A stretch of 64,000 nt of DNA. It comes from an uncultured Bradyrhizobium sp. (lineage in GTDB: Bacteria; Pseudomonadota; Alphaproteobacteria; Rhizobiales; Xanthobacteraceae). The notes below the pieces were generated by a model, which was not told the DNA's origin, ran no database searches, and saw only the letters and a list, made by a program, of their open reading frames with translations. The position numbers were made by a program, and so were the translations under genes. The DNA is taken from positions 49,192 to 113,191 of the forward strand of contig NZ_CAKZHY010000168.1 in NCBI RefSeq assembly GCF_936928535.1, read 5' to 3'. This document shows positions 1 through 8,997 of the stretch, one piece after another (within the stretch, counting starts at the first letter, position 1; each line of letters opens with the position of its first letter).

Positions 1-1
1 C

Positions 2-628
2 ATCAATCTGTCGAGTCTGAGCGCCAGCGACTTCCAGTACCAAGCGGCGGCTCCGGCGACCCAGATCACCGACATGACCGTCGTGGACGGCATCACCACC
101 GCGGTTGTCAACGACACCTATTCTGATGCGACCATTCAGGTCACGGCGTCCGGACTGCTCATTACGACCACCAACGGGTTCAATGGCATAACCGATGCGG
201 ACCGCGTAGCGTTCACAGATACAGTAGTTGCCTTCGACACCAGCGGAACGGCAGGCTTCGCCTATCGCCTTTACCAGGCCGCATTTGATCGGACTCCGGA
301 TCGCGCTGGTTTGAGCGAAAACGTTCATCTGCTGGACGCCGGACTCACCGAAGGGCAGATGAGCGCCGCATTTGTTGCCAGCCCCGAGTTTCAGAATACC
401 TACGGGGCGTCCATTTCGAACTCCCAGTTCCTCACGGACCTCTACGCAAACATCTTGAATCGCACGCCGGATTCCACCGGGTTCGCCGGTTGGTTGCACG
501 TGCTTGACTCCGGTCAAGGCAGCCGCGCAGATATCCTGATCGGGTTTTCGGAGAGCCCCGAGAACCATTCAATCGTTGATCCGAAGGTGGTCACGGGCAT
601 AGCCCTCGATCCCCATTACTTGACGTGA
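2..628 (+). CDS. DUF4214-domain protein, 3' part (5' end outside window)
   Basis: The reading frame is open to the left edge, so the start lies upstream; an internal ATG at 74 is unlikely to be the true start. About 208 residues are visible. The C-terminal half carries DUF4214-like helical repeats: a 'YRLYQAAFDRTPDRAGL' block around 75 to 90 residues after the ATG at 74, then 'LYANILNRTPDSTGFAGW' and a final 'GFSESPE'. DUF4214 is known from large secreted or surface proteins of rhizobia, often with hemolysin-type repeats or S-layer modules. Its substrate is unknown. Another DUF4214 gene lies at 6610 and a type I exporter at 7700-10719, so export by that system is plausible but inferred. Confidence 0.8.
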   Translation: MNLSSLSASDFQYQAAAPATQITDMTVVDGITTAVVNDTYSDATIQVTASGLLITTTNGFNGITDADRVAFTDTVVAFDTSGTAGFAYRLYQAAFDRTPDRAGLSENVHLLDAGLTEGQMSAAFVASPEFQNTYGASISNSQFLTDLYANILNRTPDSTGFAGWLHVLDSGQGSRADILIGFSESPENHSIVDPKVVTGIALDPHYLT

Positions 629-734
629 ACGGGGCGCCAAGGGAAGCAGAGCGACACGAAGAGCGGCCACTATTAGGACGCGAGCCTGCACCTGGGATCG
701 ATGCTCATTCGGACCGGAGCAAGCCAGTAGGGGT

Positions 735-1049
735 TTAATGAAGGCCGCTCTCAAACCATGGCGGCGTACAGTCTAATTCTTCGTCATCCAGAAACTCGGC
801 TCCAACGAGGCTTCCCGCGCGCCATCTGAGTTCACACCGGCGCATGTGTCCGGACGTATCCAGCCGGAGTACGAAGACGGTCAAAATGACGTTGATATCA
901 TGCATCACGAGCCCGACACCGCAGTGGCTGAGGTTTCGCACAATGCAGTTGAACGTCAAGCTCTTGTCGCCGAAGCGAAATGCCCCCTCCGTGTAGAGCG
1001 CGCGCCGCCTCACCGATCGCCGCTCCTCGATCATAGCCCAGCGCGTCAT
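735..1049 (-). CDS. PilZ-domain protein
   Basis: A 104-residue single-domain protein. It has the PilZ signature: an N-terminal arginine-rich 'RRSVRRRA' segment (about residues 10-17) and a 'NLSHCGVGL' stretch (about 39-47) matching the D/NxSxxG motif, followed by beta strands ending in 'GAEF'. PilZ proteins bind cyclic di-GMP and usually act on motility, polysaccharide synthesis or secretion. The RxxxR and NxSxxG elements look intact, so binding is likely. It stands alone, with no clear operon partner. The start ATG at 1049 gives a complete domain. Confidence 0.75.
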   Translation of the reverse strand: MTRWAMIEERRSVRRRALYTEGAFRFGDKSLTFNCIVRNLSHCGVGLVMHDINVILTVFVLRLDTSGHMRRCELRWRAGSLVGAEFLDDEELDCTPPWFESGLH

Positions 1050-1229
1050 TGTGCCAGTCCCGAATTGAGCGCCGCCGGGTCAGTCACCGATCGGACCTAC
1101 CCCGCGGCTCGACGTATACATCTGGCGCCTGCATTGCAAAAACAGCCGCCAGCTCCAAGCGATACTAACACTAATCGCGCAAGTGGCGTTGCTGCAATCC
1201 AGCTCCGCCGGTAAGGCTACATATCAGTG

Positions 1230-1460
1230 TTAATCAGTCCCACTATTCGCGGAAGAGAGGCGATCCCTCAGATCTCGATGCTGCGTGATCTGCGCAGCCA
1301 ATCCATTCCGCTCAAGCTCAAGAGCCGTTTCTTGTTCTCGTACGTCGTGACCGTCGCGCTCAAGAACCTCGATGAGAATTTGCTGATTCTCGATATTTTG
1401 CCGACGATCCCGGATCTGCCGCTCAAGTTCGACCAGTTGGTCGTAAACGCCCTTGTTCAT
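1230..1460 (-). CDS. Small coiled-coil protein, unknown
   Basis: 76 residues, highly charged and rich in Glu, Gln, Arg and Leu, with heptad-like spacing from residue 5 to 65, so probably one long helix or coiled coil. No signal peptide or membrane segment is seen. I do not recognise the family. Two other short helical charged proteins occur at 4710 and 6083, which suggests a recurrent kind of small accessory protein in this stretch. Shine-Dalgarno support is weak. Confidence 0.45.
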   Translation of the reverse strand: MNKGVYDQLVELERQIRDRRQNIENQQILIEVLERDGHDVREQETALELERNGLAAQITQHRDLRDRLSSANSGTD

Positions 1461-1917
1461 TTCTCAAATTTCCATCGAACAAAAATAATACAGCTAACGG
1501 CACTATTCTGCTTGCCTCTCCTTAATCAAGCCTTGCTGGTCGCCTCCGTTTGAACAAGCTGACTGCGAGTTGAGACAAAATGCTCAACACGGGCCTGTCC
1601 TCGCTCCATCCAGACTTTGCCGTGGCTGAGCGGATATCGAACCTGTTGCTGCGGCAGGCAAAGCGCAAGGGAGAGCCGCGTAACTGTCTGAGAGCTCTGG
1701 CAAACTGACCAAGTCAATCACCGCCACCTCCAGTTGGCGGCCAGCACTTAACTTTCCCCACACCAGAAATCATCCCAAGCCCGCTGCAAACGCTGTATGT
1801 CCCGGTGCCCCACCGGGATGGACTGAGGCTTGATCAACGCCCCTGAAAGACCTTATGGTTCAATGACCCATAGAGCACACAGAGTGCCTTTTGCAGCCAG
1901 CAACGACGAGGTTGAAG
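1461..1917. other. Stretch without a supported gene
   Basis: About 450 bases. Short frames on both strands have no recognisable motif, no good ribosome binding site and no family resemblance. I see no strong repeat or hairpin. Confidence 0.5.
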
Positions 1918-2187
1918 ATGGTCGCACGCCCAACACTGTCTCGGCTCGCTCCGGCCATGCTGATATCTGCGGCTCTTCTGCAGCCCGGCCAGGCATTGGC
2001 TATTTCAGTTGAGGTCGCGAAGAAATGTAACCTCCTCCTCGGAAAGCAGTTTCCACCGCGTCAAGCGGCTAATCCCGCGGCCGGTAGTGCAAAGGGTGAT
2101 GGCAAGGCGCAAAGGGATTTCTTCAAGAAATGCGTCGACAACAACGGGGATCCGGACACGCCGCCACCGGCTCAAAATACGAAGTAA
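1918..2187 (+). CDS. Small secreted protein, unknown
   Basis: 89 residues from the ATG at 1918, chosen over an upstream in-frame ATG at 1891 because it places a standard signal peptide at the N-terminus: basic 'MVARPTLSR', hydrophobic 'LISAALL', then a cleavage-like 'GQALA' about residue 28. The mature part is about 60 residues with two cysteines (in 'KKCNLL' and 'KKCVDN') and a proline-rich tail, so a disulfide-bonded periplasmic peptide is possible. No family recognised. Confidence 0.55.
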   Translation: MVARPTLSRLAPAMLISAALLQPGQALAISVEVAKKCNLLLGKQFPPRQAANPAAGSAKGDGKAQRDFFKKCVDNNGDPDTPPPAQNTK

Positions 2188-2405
2188 GGGCGAGCCCGCT
2201 TTAGCTTGCGCGAGTAGATGGTCTGACGCGTGCGGGCCATATCTCATTGGACAACAAACAAGCTTTTCAAGTCCTTTAACGACCTTTCGCAAATATCTGC
2301 CGGGCCCGGAGATCTCGTTCACCGAATTCGGCACAATTCCAGGGCGCTTACGATAGATTTATCTCAAGGCATCAGTCTTGTCGGGCGAAACCACGACGAG
2401 GACCA

Positions 2406-2813
2406 ATGTCACAGATTTCCCGCAAAATATTGTTGGTAGGTAGTTTTATTGCCGCCCTATGCGCATCTGCGCACGCTAGCCCAAGCTGCCTACGTGAGAA
2501 ACAGCCGTTTGCACTGGCTGACGACATCGTCAGCTGGACCATGACAACGACGAGCCCCGAATGCATCCAGGGATTGCGCTGGTCCTACATGCAGATCTAC
2601 GGCGTATTGGTGCTAAAACCTCCGAAGAAAGGAAAGCTCGTGATCGTCGGATCAGGCTTCCGCTACTTCGCTGACCCGGCTAGTCACGATCCAGACGAAT
2701 TTACCCTGGTCGTGGTCGGCAAAAACCGACATGAAACCGGAAAATCGATTGTCGATATCACGATCAATCCGACGTCCCTTGCCGCAACTGCCGCGGCGCC
2801 CGACCAGCTTTGA
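2406..2813 (+). CDS. Secreted hypothetical protein
   Basis: 135 residues. A 'gagg' Shine-Dalgarno precedes the ATG at 2406 by a few bases. The N-terminus is a clear Sec signal ('RKILLVGSFIAALCASAHA', residues 6-24), so the mature protein is about 110 residues and periplasmic or released. Two cysteines at about residues 28 and 53 could pair. The body has beta-rich segments such as 'VLVLKPPKKGKLVIVGSG' and 'EFTLVVVGKNR', suggesting a small beta-sandwich in which the latter part resembles Ig-like secreted folds. No family is recognised. Confidence 0.6.
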   Translation: MSQISRKILLVGSFIAALCASAHASPSCLREKQPFALADDIVSWTMTTTSPECIQGLRWSYMQIYGVLVLKPPKKGKLVIVGSGFRYFADPASHDPDEFTLVVVGKNRHETGKSIVDITINPTSLAATAAAPDQL

Positions 2814-2936
2814 CCCTGGAACTGGGCCGCGGGCGAGCGCACAGCGGATACCAAATAGCTCGCGTTATTGAACGCGGCTATCTCATCCTAAAGGATCCAT
2901 TTGGCGTCAAGCCGAGTTCACCAGATTGTCGGCACA

Positions 2937-3464
2937 ATGACTAATTCCCTAGACCGTCATTCGCACCCGGGTGAGCCCTCAATCCTGGATAGCGACGCGT
3001 TCGAACACGTTGTTCGATGGGCACCACTCTGTGCGATTGACCTCGTCATAACAGATCCAGCTGGATCAGTGCTGCTTGGACTGCGCAGAAACGAGCCTGC
3101 GAGCGAATACTATTTTGTGCCGGGCGGCCGAGTGCGCAAGGGCGAGCGGCTCGAGGTTGCCTTTCGGCGGATCTTGTGGAGCGAAACCGCGATTGAGGCC
3201 GACATGTCTCAAGCCATCGCCCTCGGCGTCTTTGAGCATTTCTACGATACAAACGCTCTAGGAAAAGACGGGTTCGGAACACACTATATTTGTCTGGCCT
3301 ATCAAATTGAACTTCCCAACCGAGCACACTTCAGTCGCGATTCCCAGCACAAGGAAATGCGATGGATTCCCCCCTATGAACGCTCGCAGCTCAAAGTACA
3401 TCCTTATGCTGCAGCTTATCTGGATCAAGCTATCGGCCGATCGCGCTCATTTACCAGCGAGTAG
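2937..3464 (+). CDS. NUDIX hydrolase, GDP-mannose mannosyl hydrolase type
   Basis: 175 residues from the ATG at 2937; a TTG at 2901 in the same frame would add 12 residues. The sequence follows the GDP-mannose mannosyl hydrolase (GDPMH/Gmm) pattern throughout: 'APLCAIDLVITD', 'FVPGGRVRKGERLEVAF', 'EHFYDTNALGKDGFGTHYI' and an 'EMRWIPP' end. GDPMH enzymes split GDP-sugars to GDP and sugar by inversion at C1 and have a divergent Nudix box, as here, in which the usual REUXEE part is altered ('RRILWSET'). Such enzymes usually sit in polysaccharide loci, but no glycosyltransferase is next to this gene. Confidence 0.75.
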   Translation: MTNSLDRHSHPGEPSILDSDAFEHVVRWAPLCAIDLVITDPAGSVLLGLRRNEPASEYYFVPGGRVRKGERLEVAFRRILWSETAIEADMSQAIALGVFEHFYDTNALGKDGFGTHYICLAYQIELPNRAHFSRDSQHKEMRWIPPYERSQLKVHPYAAAYLDQAIGRSRSFTSE

Positions 3465-3816
3465 CTCTGTTCGCGCCTCTTGTGAATACCGGCCCGAAAT
3501 GGACGTGCAGGGTCATAGGAAACGGCACAAAACACACCGCCCCCATTCGGAGAGCACGGTTCTCTGGGGCCTAGGAGCACGGCAGGTAACGAGGGACTCA
3601 CCAATTCCGTAAAGCTGCTGCAAACCGGCTTTCCTAGCTTGCCCGCAATGATTTCCGTGTAGCTTTTCATTGAACAAGAGCGGAGACCGTGATGTTTGCG
3701 ACAGTCCGAATCATTGTTTTCATCGCCAGTGCCTGCGCGGGCTTCACATACCCGGACATGCAATTCGGTGTGCCGTCACAAGTGGTCGCTGCCGACGTTC
3801 AGAGCGAGATCCTGCG
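3465..3816. other. Stretch without a supported gene
   Basis: About 350 bases between the NUDIX gene and the small gene at 3817. Frames on both strands lack motifs and start signals. No clear repeat seen. Confidence 0.45.
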
Positions 3817-4050
3817 ATGAAACAGCCATCAAGTGAGGCCTCGTTGGATCCAGAACACTATCGCGCGATCTGTGACGAGATTGGCACCCGATTGGCCTGC
3901 ATTCTCCGACCCGTCGACACGGCCTTGCCGCAACGTTTGGCTCAGCTTATGAACCGGCTCCTCGAGCTTGACGATATCGTACCCTCTTGTGGAGGGAGGA
4001 AATCAGAGCCTCTAATCGAGCCGCAAACTGTACTTCGGAAAGTCGCTTAA
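3817..4050 (+). CDS. Small hypothetical protein
   Basis: 77 residues from the ATG at 3817, which begins 'MKQPSSEASLDPEHY'. The frame extends upstream, but that part looks like non-coding translation. The core 'LDPEHYRAICDEIGTRLACIL' and 'PQRLAQLMNRLLELD' is helical and reads like a small soluble protein. Small proteins of this style are common in Bradyrhizobium accessory DNA. Function unknown. Confidence 0.45.
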   Translation: MKQPSSEASLDPEHYRAICDEIGTRLACILRPVDTALPQRLAQLMNRLLELDDIVPSCGGRKSEPLIEPQTVLRKVA

Positions 4051-4169
4051 GTTAGACCGCTCCACACGGACTAGTTTCAAGCGAGCCGCTTCAAAGTCCT
4101 GAGAAACGAAATAGCATCTCAAATAGTACGAGTTGACTCGTCCCTTCGGTGGCATGACCGCCGACAACC

Positions 4170-4589
4170 TCAAACAAGCGACAGCGCTCTAAGTGCGGTC
4201 AATGCCGAGGGAGTCAATTGCTCCATGATGCTCCGAACGTTTTCGACGTTGACGATTTTCAACTCGCCTTCCGTCACAAATAGCTTTTCTGTGGGGACAT
4301 CGCGCACCACAAAAAGGTCCGCCCGCACCAGCCCGCCCGGGACCTCCGCGTCGGCTCCATCAAGCTGAGCAATTCGGACAAACCTTTCAGCGGGAATCCT
4401 CCAGCTCAGTTCCTCTTGAATTTCGCGAACCACGCAATCAAGAAATGTCTCCTCCCCTTCCCGGTGTCCACCAAATAGACCGACCATGCCGGGACACAAT
4501 ATGTCAGGGACGTGCCCACGTTGCTGCAGCAAAACCCGACCCAAGGTATCGAAAACCACGGCTGCTGAGAATTCGCGGACTTTTGTCAT
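4170..4589 (-). CDS. NUDIX hydrolase
   Basis: 139 residues from the ATG at 4589, preceded on the minus strand by a 'ggaag' ribosome binding site. The open frame runs much further upstream, but that part overlaps the plus-strand gene at 4710 and shows no homology-like sequence. A proper Nudix box is present: 'GGHREGEETFLDCVVREIQEEL' (about residues 40-61; shown with key residues G40, E46, R55, E56, E59 and E60), which binds the metal and hydrolyses a nucleoside diphosphate linked to X. The substrate cannot be told from sequence. It is unrelated in detail to the GDPMH-like protein at 2937. Confidence 0.75.
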   Translation of the reverse strand: MTKVREFSAAVVFDTLGRVLLQQRGHVPDILCPGMVGLFGGHREGEETFLDCVVREIQEELSWRIPAERFVRIAQLDGADAEVPGGLVRADLFVVRDVPTEKLFVTEGELKIVNVENVRSIMEQLTPSALTALRALSLV

Positions 4590-4709
4590 AACATGTCTTC
4601 CATGATGAATGTGAGCTGCCGTATCGGTATCACCGCTCAACTTTTTACGAAATCCATAACTTGGTTTCAGTCCGATTGGGGTAGAATTGGCAGAATTAGG
4701 AGGCGCAAT

Positions 4710-4943
4710 ATGAGATATTTGCAAGATCACGGCTTGCCGCTTGTCCAGTTGAAAGAAAGACGCCGCGATCTGGTGGTCGCGCTGCAAAATCGACCAGGTG
4801 TAATCAGTGACCAGGAACTCATGCAAATCGCCGCTCTCCAGCAAGTCATCACCGCCGTTGAAGAAGTCATCGCCGATTTCGATGCCGAATTGATTGAATG
4901 CCATTACGGACGCGAGCCCGCGGGCACAACGATTTTCTCTTAA
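4710..4943 (+). CDS. Small helical hypothetical protein
   Basis: 77 residues. The start at 4710 is fixed by a strong 'aggagg' Shine-Dalgarno at 4698-4703. The product is helical and charged ('LVQLKERRRDLVVALQN', then 'LQQVITAVEEVIADFDAEL'), consistent with a two-helix hairpin. It has no signal peptide or membrane segment and matches no family I know. It diverges from the NUDIX gene at 4170-4589, with a 120-base spacer that holds both ribosome binding sites. Confidence 0.6.
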   Translation: MRYLQDHGLPLVQLKERRRDLVVALQNRPGVISDQELMQIAALQQVITAVEEVIADFDAELIECHYGREPAGTTIFS

Positions 4944-5177
4944 GTCTTGCCGGCTCTCAACGCATTGGCCCGGGCGGCGGGGTTGGACGTGAAATGCGTT
5001 GAGACATCTGTTCGATGGCGCTACGCCGTCAGGGCAATTATGAAAGAAGTTTCGTCGAGCCTGAAGCCCGCTCGCTCTTTTTTTGGAACTAGTCAATTGC
5101 CTTAAGACCGACGGCAACAAGCCGGCAGACGGCATCAGCGAGATGCTACCCCCGGACGATCAATAGGCGCCCGCAAT

Positions 5178-5393
5178 TTAACGCTCAAACGGTGCAAATA
5201 ACCTGTCTGCAGCCCTTGAGAGCCGTCTCGGATGAACGGTTGTGCTTGGCAGATGACCTACCAGTTCGCCAGTCATCTTGTAGATCCGATCGCCTCTCAG
5301 CGTATAGAGCGCAAGCCCCTTGCCATCCAAGATTAGCGAGCCTCTTACAACAGCTACGTGCTTTCCTTGACTGTTGAAAATATCGCCGTCCAT
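5178..5393 (-). CDS. Small beta-repeat protein, possibly 4-fold beta flower type
   Basis: 71 residues from the ATG at 5393, preceded by 'aggaag'; a TTG start at 5432 is possible but less likely. The protein consists of short beta-like units: 'DIFNSQGKHVAVV', 'LILDGKGLALYTLRGDRIY' and 'MTGELVGHL'. This pattern of a polar turn, a glycine and two aliphatic residues resembles the small 4-fold beta flower proteins frequent in rhizobia. The resemblance is by eye. Function unknown. Confidence 0.5.
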   Translation of the reverse strand: MDGDIFNSQGKHVAVVRGSLILDGKGLALYTLRGDRIYKMTGELVGHLPSTTVHPRRLSRAADRLFAPFER

Positions 5394-6082
5394 TTTACTG
5401 CTTCCTGCATGCAAAGCGATAGATGATGCCAAACTAACAAGACCAGCGAGTGAAGGCGTGAAGGTCCCTCTCCGCCGGAGTAGTCAGCAGATCATGGTGT
5501 GAGCAGCACCGCCCTGCAACCGGACCAGGACATTAAGCTTATCGCGAAGGGTTAAAGCGCGGGGCATATTCCGGGCAGTCCTTCAGCGGCATGGTCGCAA
5601 TGGTGATAGCCTCTATGATCTACTGCGACGTTCCTCGCAGGGTCATCGAGCGCCCCAAGCGCGCAAGCCGTCGTGATAATCCGGCGCGGCGATAACTCCA
5701 GGCAGGGTTGCCGCATCGCACCGGATGCCAGGCTTGGCCAACGAAGAGAAATCTGATGGTTGCTGCGACAGTCAATCGGATTTCTTCATGCCAAGTAGCT
5801 CGACTACTAACGCCTTCACGATCGTCTTCCTGAGTGGAACAACTGGCAGCCTCAGCAGGCAACAGCTGCCAGATCAGCTGGCGTTGCCCGAAGGTTTGCC
5901 GCATCACCGAACTTCAAGCGCCCTGGCTAAGATCAACACCGCCCGATCCAGCAACCGCAGTCGAGCTTTCGGGCATTAACATTGATCACTTAGCTTAATT
6001 GTCTCCTGCCGTTGCCGAACTTGTCATCGTGAACAAGGATGCAGGTGTTCATTTCTTTTGATCGTTTATGGGGCTTACGACG
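5394..6082. other. Stretch without a supported gene
   Basis: About 690 bases. Short frames exist on both strands (for example 5725-5979 plus), but their translations are low in hydrophobic core pattern and have no start signals. I see no transposase remnant, tRNA or large repeat. Confidence 0.45.
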
Positions 6083-6328
6083 ATGACACACTTCGAAGAT
6101 ATCGCGCGGTCGCACACATATGAATTCCGTCTGCGTTTGGTGATTGAAGATCTGAAGCACGACATGTTTGCATTGGAAGAGAACCTCAACGCGCTTGAGG
6201 CCTTCGAGCATGCATCCAGACGGACGTCCGCCGCACAACCATTGTCGGTCCGAAATTTGCGGGAACGTCGAGACAATCTCATTGCGACGATTGCGACCCT
6301 GCAGAATAAACTTAGTGCGATCGAATAA
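6083..6328 (+). CDS. Small coiled-coil hypothetical protein
   Basis: 81 residues from the ATG at 6083; an ATG at 6068 would add five residues, and neither has a strong ribosome binding site. The sequence is mostly helix with heptad-like hydrophobics ('LRLVIEDLKHDMFALEENLNAL' region, about residues 15-37, and 'RRDNLIATIATLQNKL' near the end), so a helical hairpin or coiled coil is likely. Soluble, no signal peptide. Unknown family, similar in style to the 4710 product. Confidence 0.5.
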   Translation: MTHFEDIARSHTYEFRLRLVIEDLKHDMFALEENLNALEAFEHASRRTSAAQPLSVRNLRERRDNLIATIATLQNKLSAIE

Positions 6329-6609
6329 GGTCCGGAAGACACAAAACCCCTACGCCTTGCAAGGCGAGCACGGAGCTCTGAGGCTCTGCCTTATCGAACA
6401 AAAGTTGTTGCAAGCTGCAGGCATTCGGACAATCGCGCTCCGCATTCCGGGCCTCACTCTCATCCAAGGGCACGATCTCGGCTGAATCGGCGTTCATGAA
6501 CGTCTGCTTGAGGCACCCTTTGGTTAAGTTAATCTTAATATTACCGCTTCGTTGACGGATCTTGAACGACTGGGCTTAGATTTGAAGCAGTTGATGGTCG
6601 GAGAGTGCT

Positions 6610-7233
6610 GTGACTGTTCCCGATACGCTCGCATTGGAGATCCTTGGCCGTCACGGAACTCCGGATGAGCTTGCTTCCTGGAACAGTATCGCTGACGTGA
6701 TCAACAGCCCGGATGGCCCAAGCTATGTCGAACCCCTGGTCCGGCTCTACATGGGGATGTTCGACCGATTGCCCGACGTTGCCGATCCGAACGGCAACTT
6801 CGATAGCCCGCCTCAATCGGGATTTTGGGTCAACGTCAATCTTTTAAGGGACGGGCACATCAGCCTCGTTGATATGGCCGAAGCCTTCGCTCAATCCCAG
6901 GAAGGGTTTGCTCATTTCGGCGTCGCGGCGCAGCTGCACATTCCGCCCAGCGCAGGCTTCATCCAAAACCTCTACGAAACCCTGCTAAACCGCGAGGGCA
7001 GCAGCGCTGAGATCGCTTCATGGCAACACCTCAATTTGGATGTGGCACATGTGGTCTTGGGCTTTACGGAATCCACCGAGTACAAAGCCGATACCTATCG
7101 GTTCGACATAACTCCCAACGCGCCACCGCCTGCGCCAACGATTTATGACAGCTTTCTCGTTGCGGCCGGAGCAGCGCACCCCGATCAACACATCGACGTC
7201 GTGGGCTCGTCACCCGCAATTCATCTCATCTAG
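6610..7233 (+). CDS. DUF4214-domain protein
   Basis: 207 residues from a GTG at 6610. It carries DUF4214-type helical repeats: 'LVRLYMGMFDRLPDVADPNG' region (about 48-66) and 'IQNLYETLLNREGSSAEIASW' region (about 119-139), ending in 'VVLGFTESTEYK', like the first protein of the window. No Sec signal peptide is present, as expected for a type I substrate. The C-terminus is short and aliphatic ('SSPAIHLI'), which fits the variable type I secretion signals. It lies 470 bases from the HlyD-type adaptor gene, on the opposite strand. Export by that system is an inference. Confidence 0.75.
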   Translation: MTVPDTLALEILGRHGTPDELASWNSIADVINSPDGPSYVEPLVRLYMGMFDRLPDVADPNGNFDSPPQSGFWVNVNLLRDGHISLVDMAEAFAQSQEGFAHFGVAAQLHIPPSAGFIQNLYETLLNREGSSAEIASWQHLNLDVAHVVLGFTESTEYKADTYRFDITPNAPPPAPTIYDSFLVAAGAAHPDQHIDVVGSSPAIHLI

Positions 7234-7366
7234 CTTGTTGGATCTGGCGTTCTGTCACAGACTTCGCCACAAGCCCGCGGGCGAGCTTGTGCATGACATT
7301 TGCGCACGTCCGGCGTAGGATCTACCTGCAGAAGTTGTTTTGCGCAGGCGATCCCGGGCCGACGAT

Positions 7367-7663
7367 ATGCCTGATCAGAAAAGCCCTTTGATCGATGATG
7401 TTGACGTTCGTTACGGTCCTGGCACAAGCCCACAAGGACCACTGCCTTTTCACATCCGCGTAAGGCGTCTTCACTGGTGGTGGCCAGGTCCAGAACGCTA
7501 CGGACGCCTGATCGATCGGTTTCTTCTAGCCGGGGCGCTGAGCCCAGGGATCGTATGGGCTTCACTCGCCTTCGGTTGGGTTCCGGTGCTGTTCACGGCC
7601 CTCGAGATTGTCCTGATCCGCTTGACTGTCTACCGCGTACTCAAGGGAACATTTCTCGACTAA
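7367..7663 (+). CDS. Small membrane protein, unknown
   Basis: 98 residues from the ATG at 7367 (a start at 7340 is possible). The N-terminal 45 residues are polar, followed by an aromatic 'RLHWWWPGPERYGRL' and one or two hydrophobic helices, 'LLAGALSPGIVWASLAFGW' and 'VLFTALEIVLIRLTVYRVL' (about residues 52-92). An inner-membrane protein is likely. It converges on the HlyD-type gene and the two share a terminator hairpin. Function unknown. Confidence 0.5.
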   Translation: MPDQKSPLIDDVDVRYGPGTSPQGPLPFHIRVRRLHWWWPGPERYGRLIDRFLLAGALSPGIVWASLAFGWVPVLFTALEIVLIRLTVYRVLKGTFLD

Positions 7664-7668
7664 AGCTA

Positions 7669-7692
7669 AGGCCTGTCGCACAAGACAGGCCT
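7669..7692. terminator. Bidirectional hairpin terminator candidate
   Basis: Perfect 9-base inverted repeat, aggcctgtc and gacaggcct, with a 6-base loop, placed between two converging stop codons (7663 plus, 7700 minus). No long T tract follows on either side. Position and symmetry support a shared terminator. Confidence 0.7.
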
Positions 7693-7699
7693 GCTCGGA

Positions 7700-8992
7700 T
7701 CACTTCTCGCGCATCACACCCCGCAAGCGGTCCTTCAACGGCCGCACGAGATAGTCCAAGACCGTTCGCTCTCCCGTTGGGAAGATCACATCGGCCGGCA
7801 TACCAGCTGTCAGTCGATCTTTGACCGCAGATGGAATGCCATCGGCCACCACTTGCGCAAGAAAGTAGGGCTGCCTGGTTTGCTCGTCGACCAATCGATC
7901 GCGGGAAATCGTGGCCACGCGACCCATGATGATCGGCAGGATGCGAGTATGGAATGCAGAGAACCTGACTTCTGCGGGCATCCCGGCCTGCAGGTTTTCG
8001 GTGTCCTGCGGCTGAACATGCGCCTGCACAATCAGGCGATCCTCCTCCGGTACGATGTCCAGCATTGCTTCGCCCGGTTTGACAACCCCGCCGACCGTAA
8101 AAATGTGCAAGTTCTGCACCACGCCCGTGCTGGGAGCGACAATGTCAACTCGAGAAAGCACGTCCTTGGCGACCCTAGTCTTTTCCCGCAGGTCGTTGAT
8201 TTTTTGTCGCGTCTCCTGCATGGCGGAAGCGACATCTTCCTGGAATTTCTGCCGGATCTGTCCGATCTGCAGCTGCGCTTCGCCAATGCCGTTCTGCGCC
8301 TTGGCCTCGTCCGCGATTGAACGACCAATCAATCCCTCCAGGCGGCTTTTTTCTCGCTCCAGCGCCATGAGGCGGCTTTTCTGCGTGAGCTGCCGTTCGA
8401 ACAGATAATGGACATCTACCAGCTCTTCATTGACGTACTTAAGTTGATTGGCAGTGCCAGCACGCTCCTGCTTCAAACCTTCGATTTCGGAATTGTATTG
8501 ATCGATCTTTGCTTCCAAAATCTTCGTTTGGTTCTTTAGCGAAGCTTTCCGCTCCTGGAATTGAGCAACTTGATCGGAAATCGCCGAAGCTACATTATCT
8601 TTGTTTTTCCGATCCGTAAGTTCGCTCGGAAATGAGATCTGCTCCGCACCGTCGCGCTCCGCGACCAACCGCGCCTCCTGAGCAACCACAGCGTCGAGTT
8701 GATTCCTCTGCAGTTCGTATCCGGCCTGTGGAGCGGTCAGATCGAGCCGGAAAAGTGTATCGCCAGCGTCGACATGTTGGCCCTCGCGAACATGTATCTC
8801 TCGAACGATGCCACCCTCAAGGTGCTGGACGGTCTTACGATTTGATTCAACTGAGACCACGCCCGAAGCAGTGATCGCACTGTCCAATCGCGCGACAGCC
8901 GACCATCCGCCCAGCACGACAAAAGTGCTCACGATGACGACGTACCCTGCAATCGCAGGTACCTTCCAGCTCGGAATTGAAGTTTTTTGCAT
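7700..8992 (-). CDS. Type I secretion periplasmic adaptor (HlyD/PrtE family)
   Basis: 430 residues, the usual length of the family. A single N-terminal membrane helix ('VPAIAGYVVIVSTFVVLGGW', about residues 11-30) is followed by the first lipoyl half ('GGIVREIHVREGQHVDAGDTL', 60-80), a long coiled coil (about 110-290), the second lipoyl half ('IVAPSTGVVQNLHIFTVGGVV', about 289-310) and a beta-barrel with a C-terminal 'GMPADVIFPTGERTVLDYLVRPL' segment. This adaptor links the inner-membrane ABC exporter to an outer-membrane TolC-type channel. It starts five bases after the exporter stop, so they form one operon. No TolC gene is nearby. Confidence 0.93.
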   Translation of the reverse strand: MQKTSIPSWKVPAIAGYVVIVSTFVVLGGWSAVARLDSAITASGVVSVESNRKTVQHLEGGIVREIHVREGQHVDAGDTLFRLDLTAPQAGYELQRNQLDAVVAQEARLVAERDGAEQISFPSELTDRKNKDNVASAISDQVAQFQERKASLKNQTKILEAKIDQYNSEIEGLKQERAGTANQLKYVNEELVDVHYLFERQLTQKSRLMALEREKSRLEGLIGRSIADEAKAQNGIGEAQLQIGQIRQKFQEDVASAMQETRQKINDLREKTRVAKDVLSRVDIVAPSTGVVQNLHIFTVGGVVKPGEAMLDIVPEEDRLIVQAHVQPQDTENLQAGMPAEVRFSAFHTRILPIIMGRVATISRDRLVDEQTRQPYFLAQVVADGIPSAVKDRLTAGMPADVIFPTGERTVLDYLVRPLKDRLRGVMREK

Positions 8993-8997
8993 CTCAC

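Noticed and set aside
5725..5979. 84-codon plus-strand ORF in the gene-poor stretch.
   Set aside because: No start signal, no hydrophobic core pattern and no family likeness.
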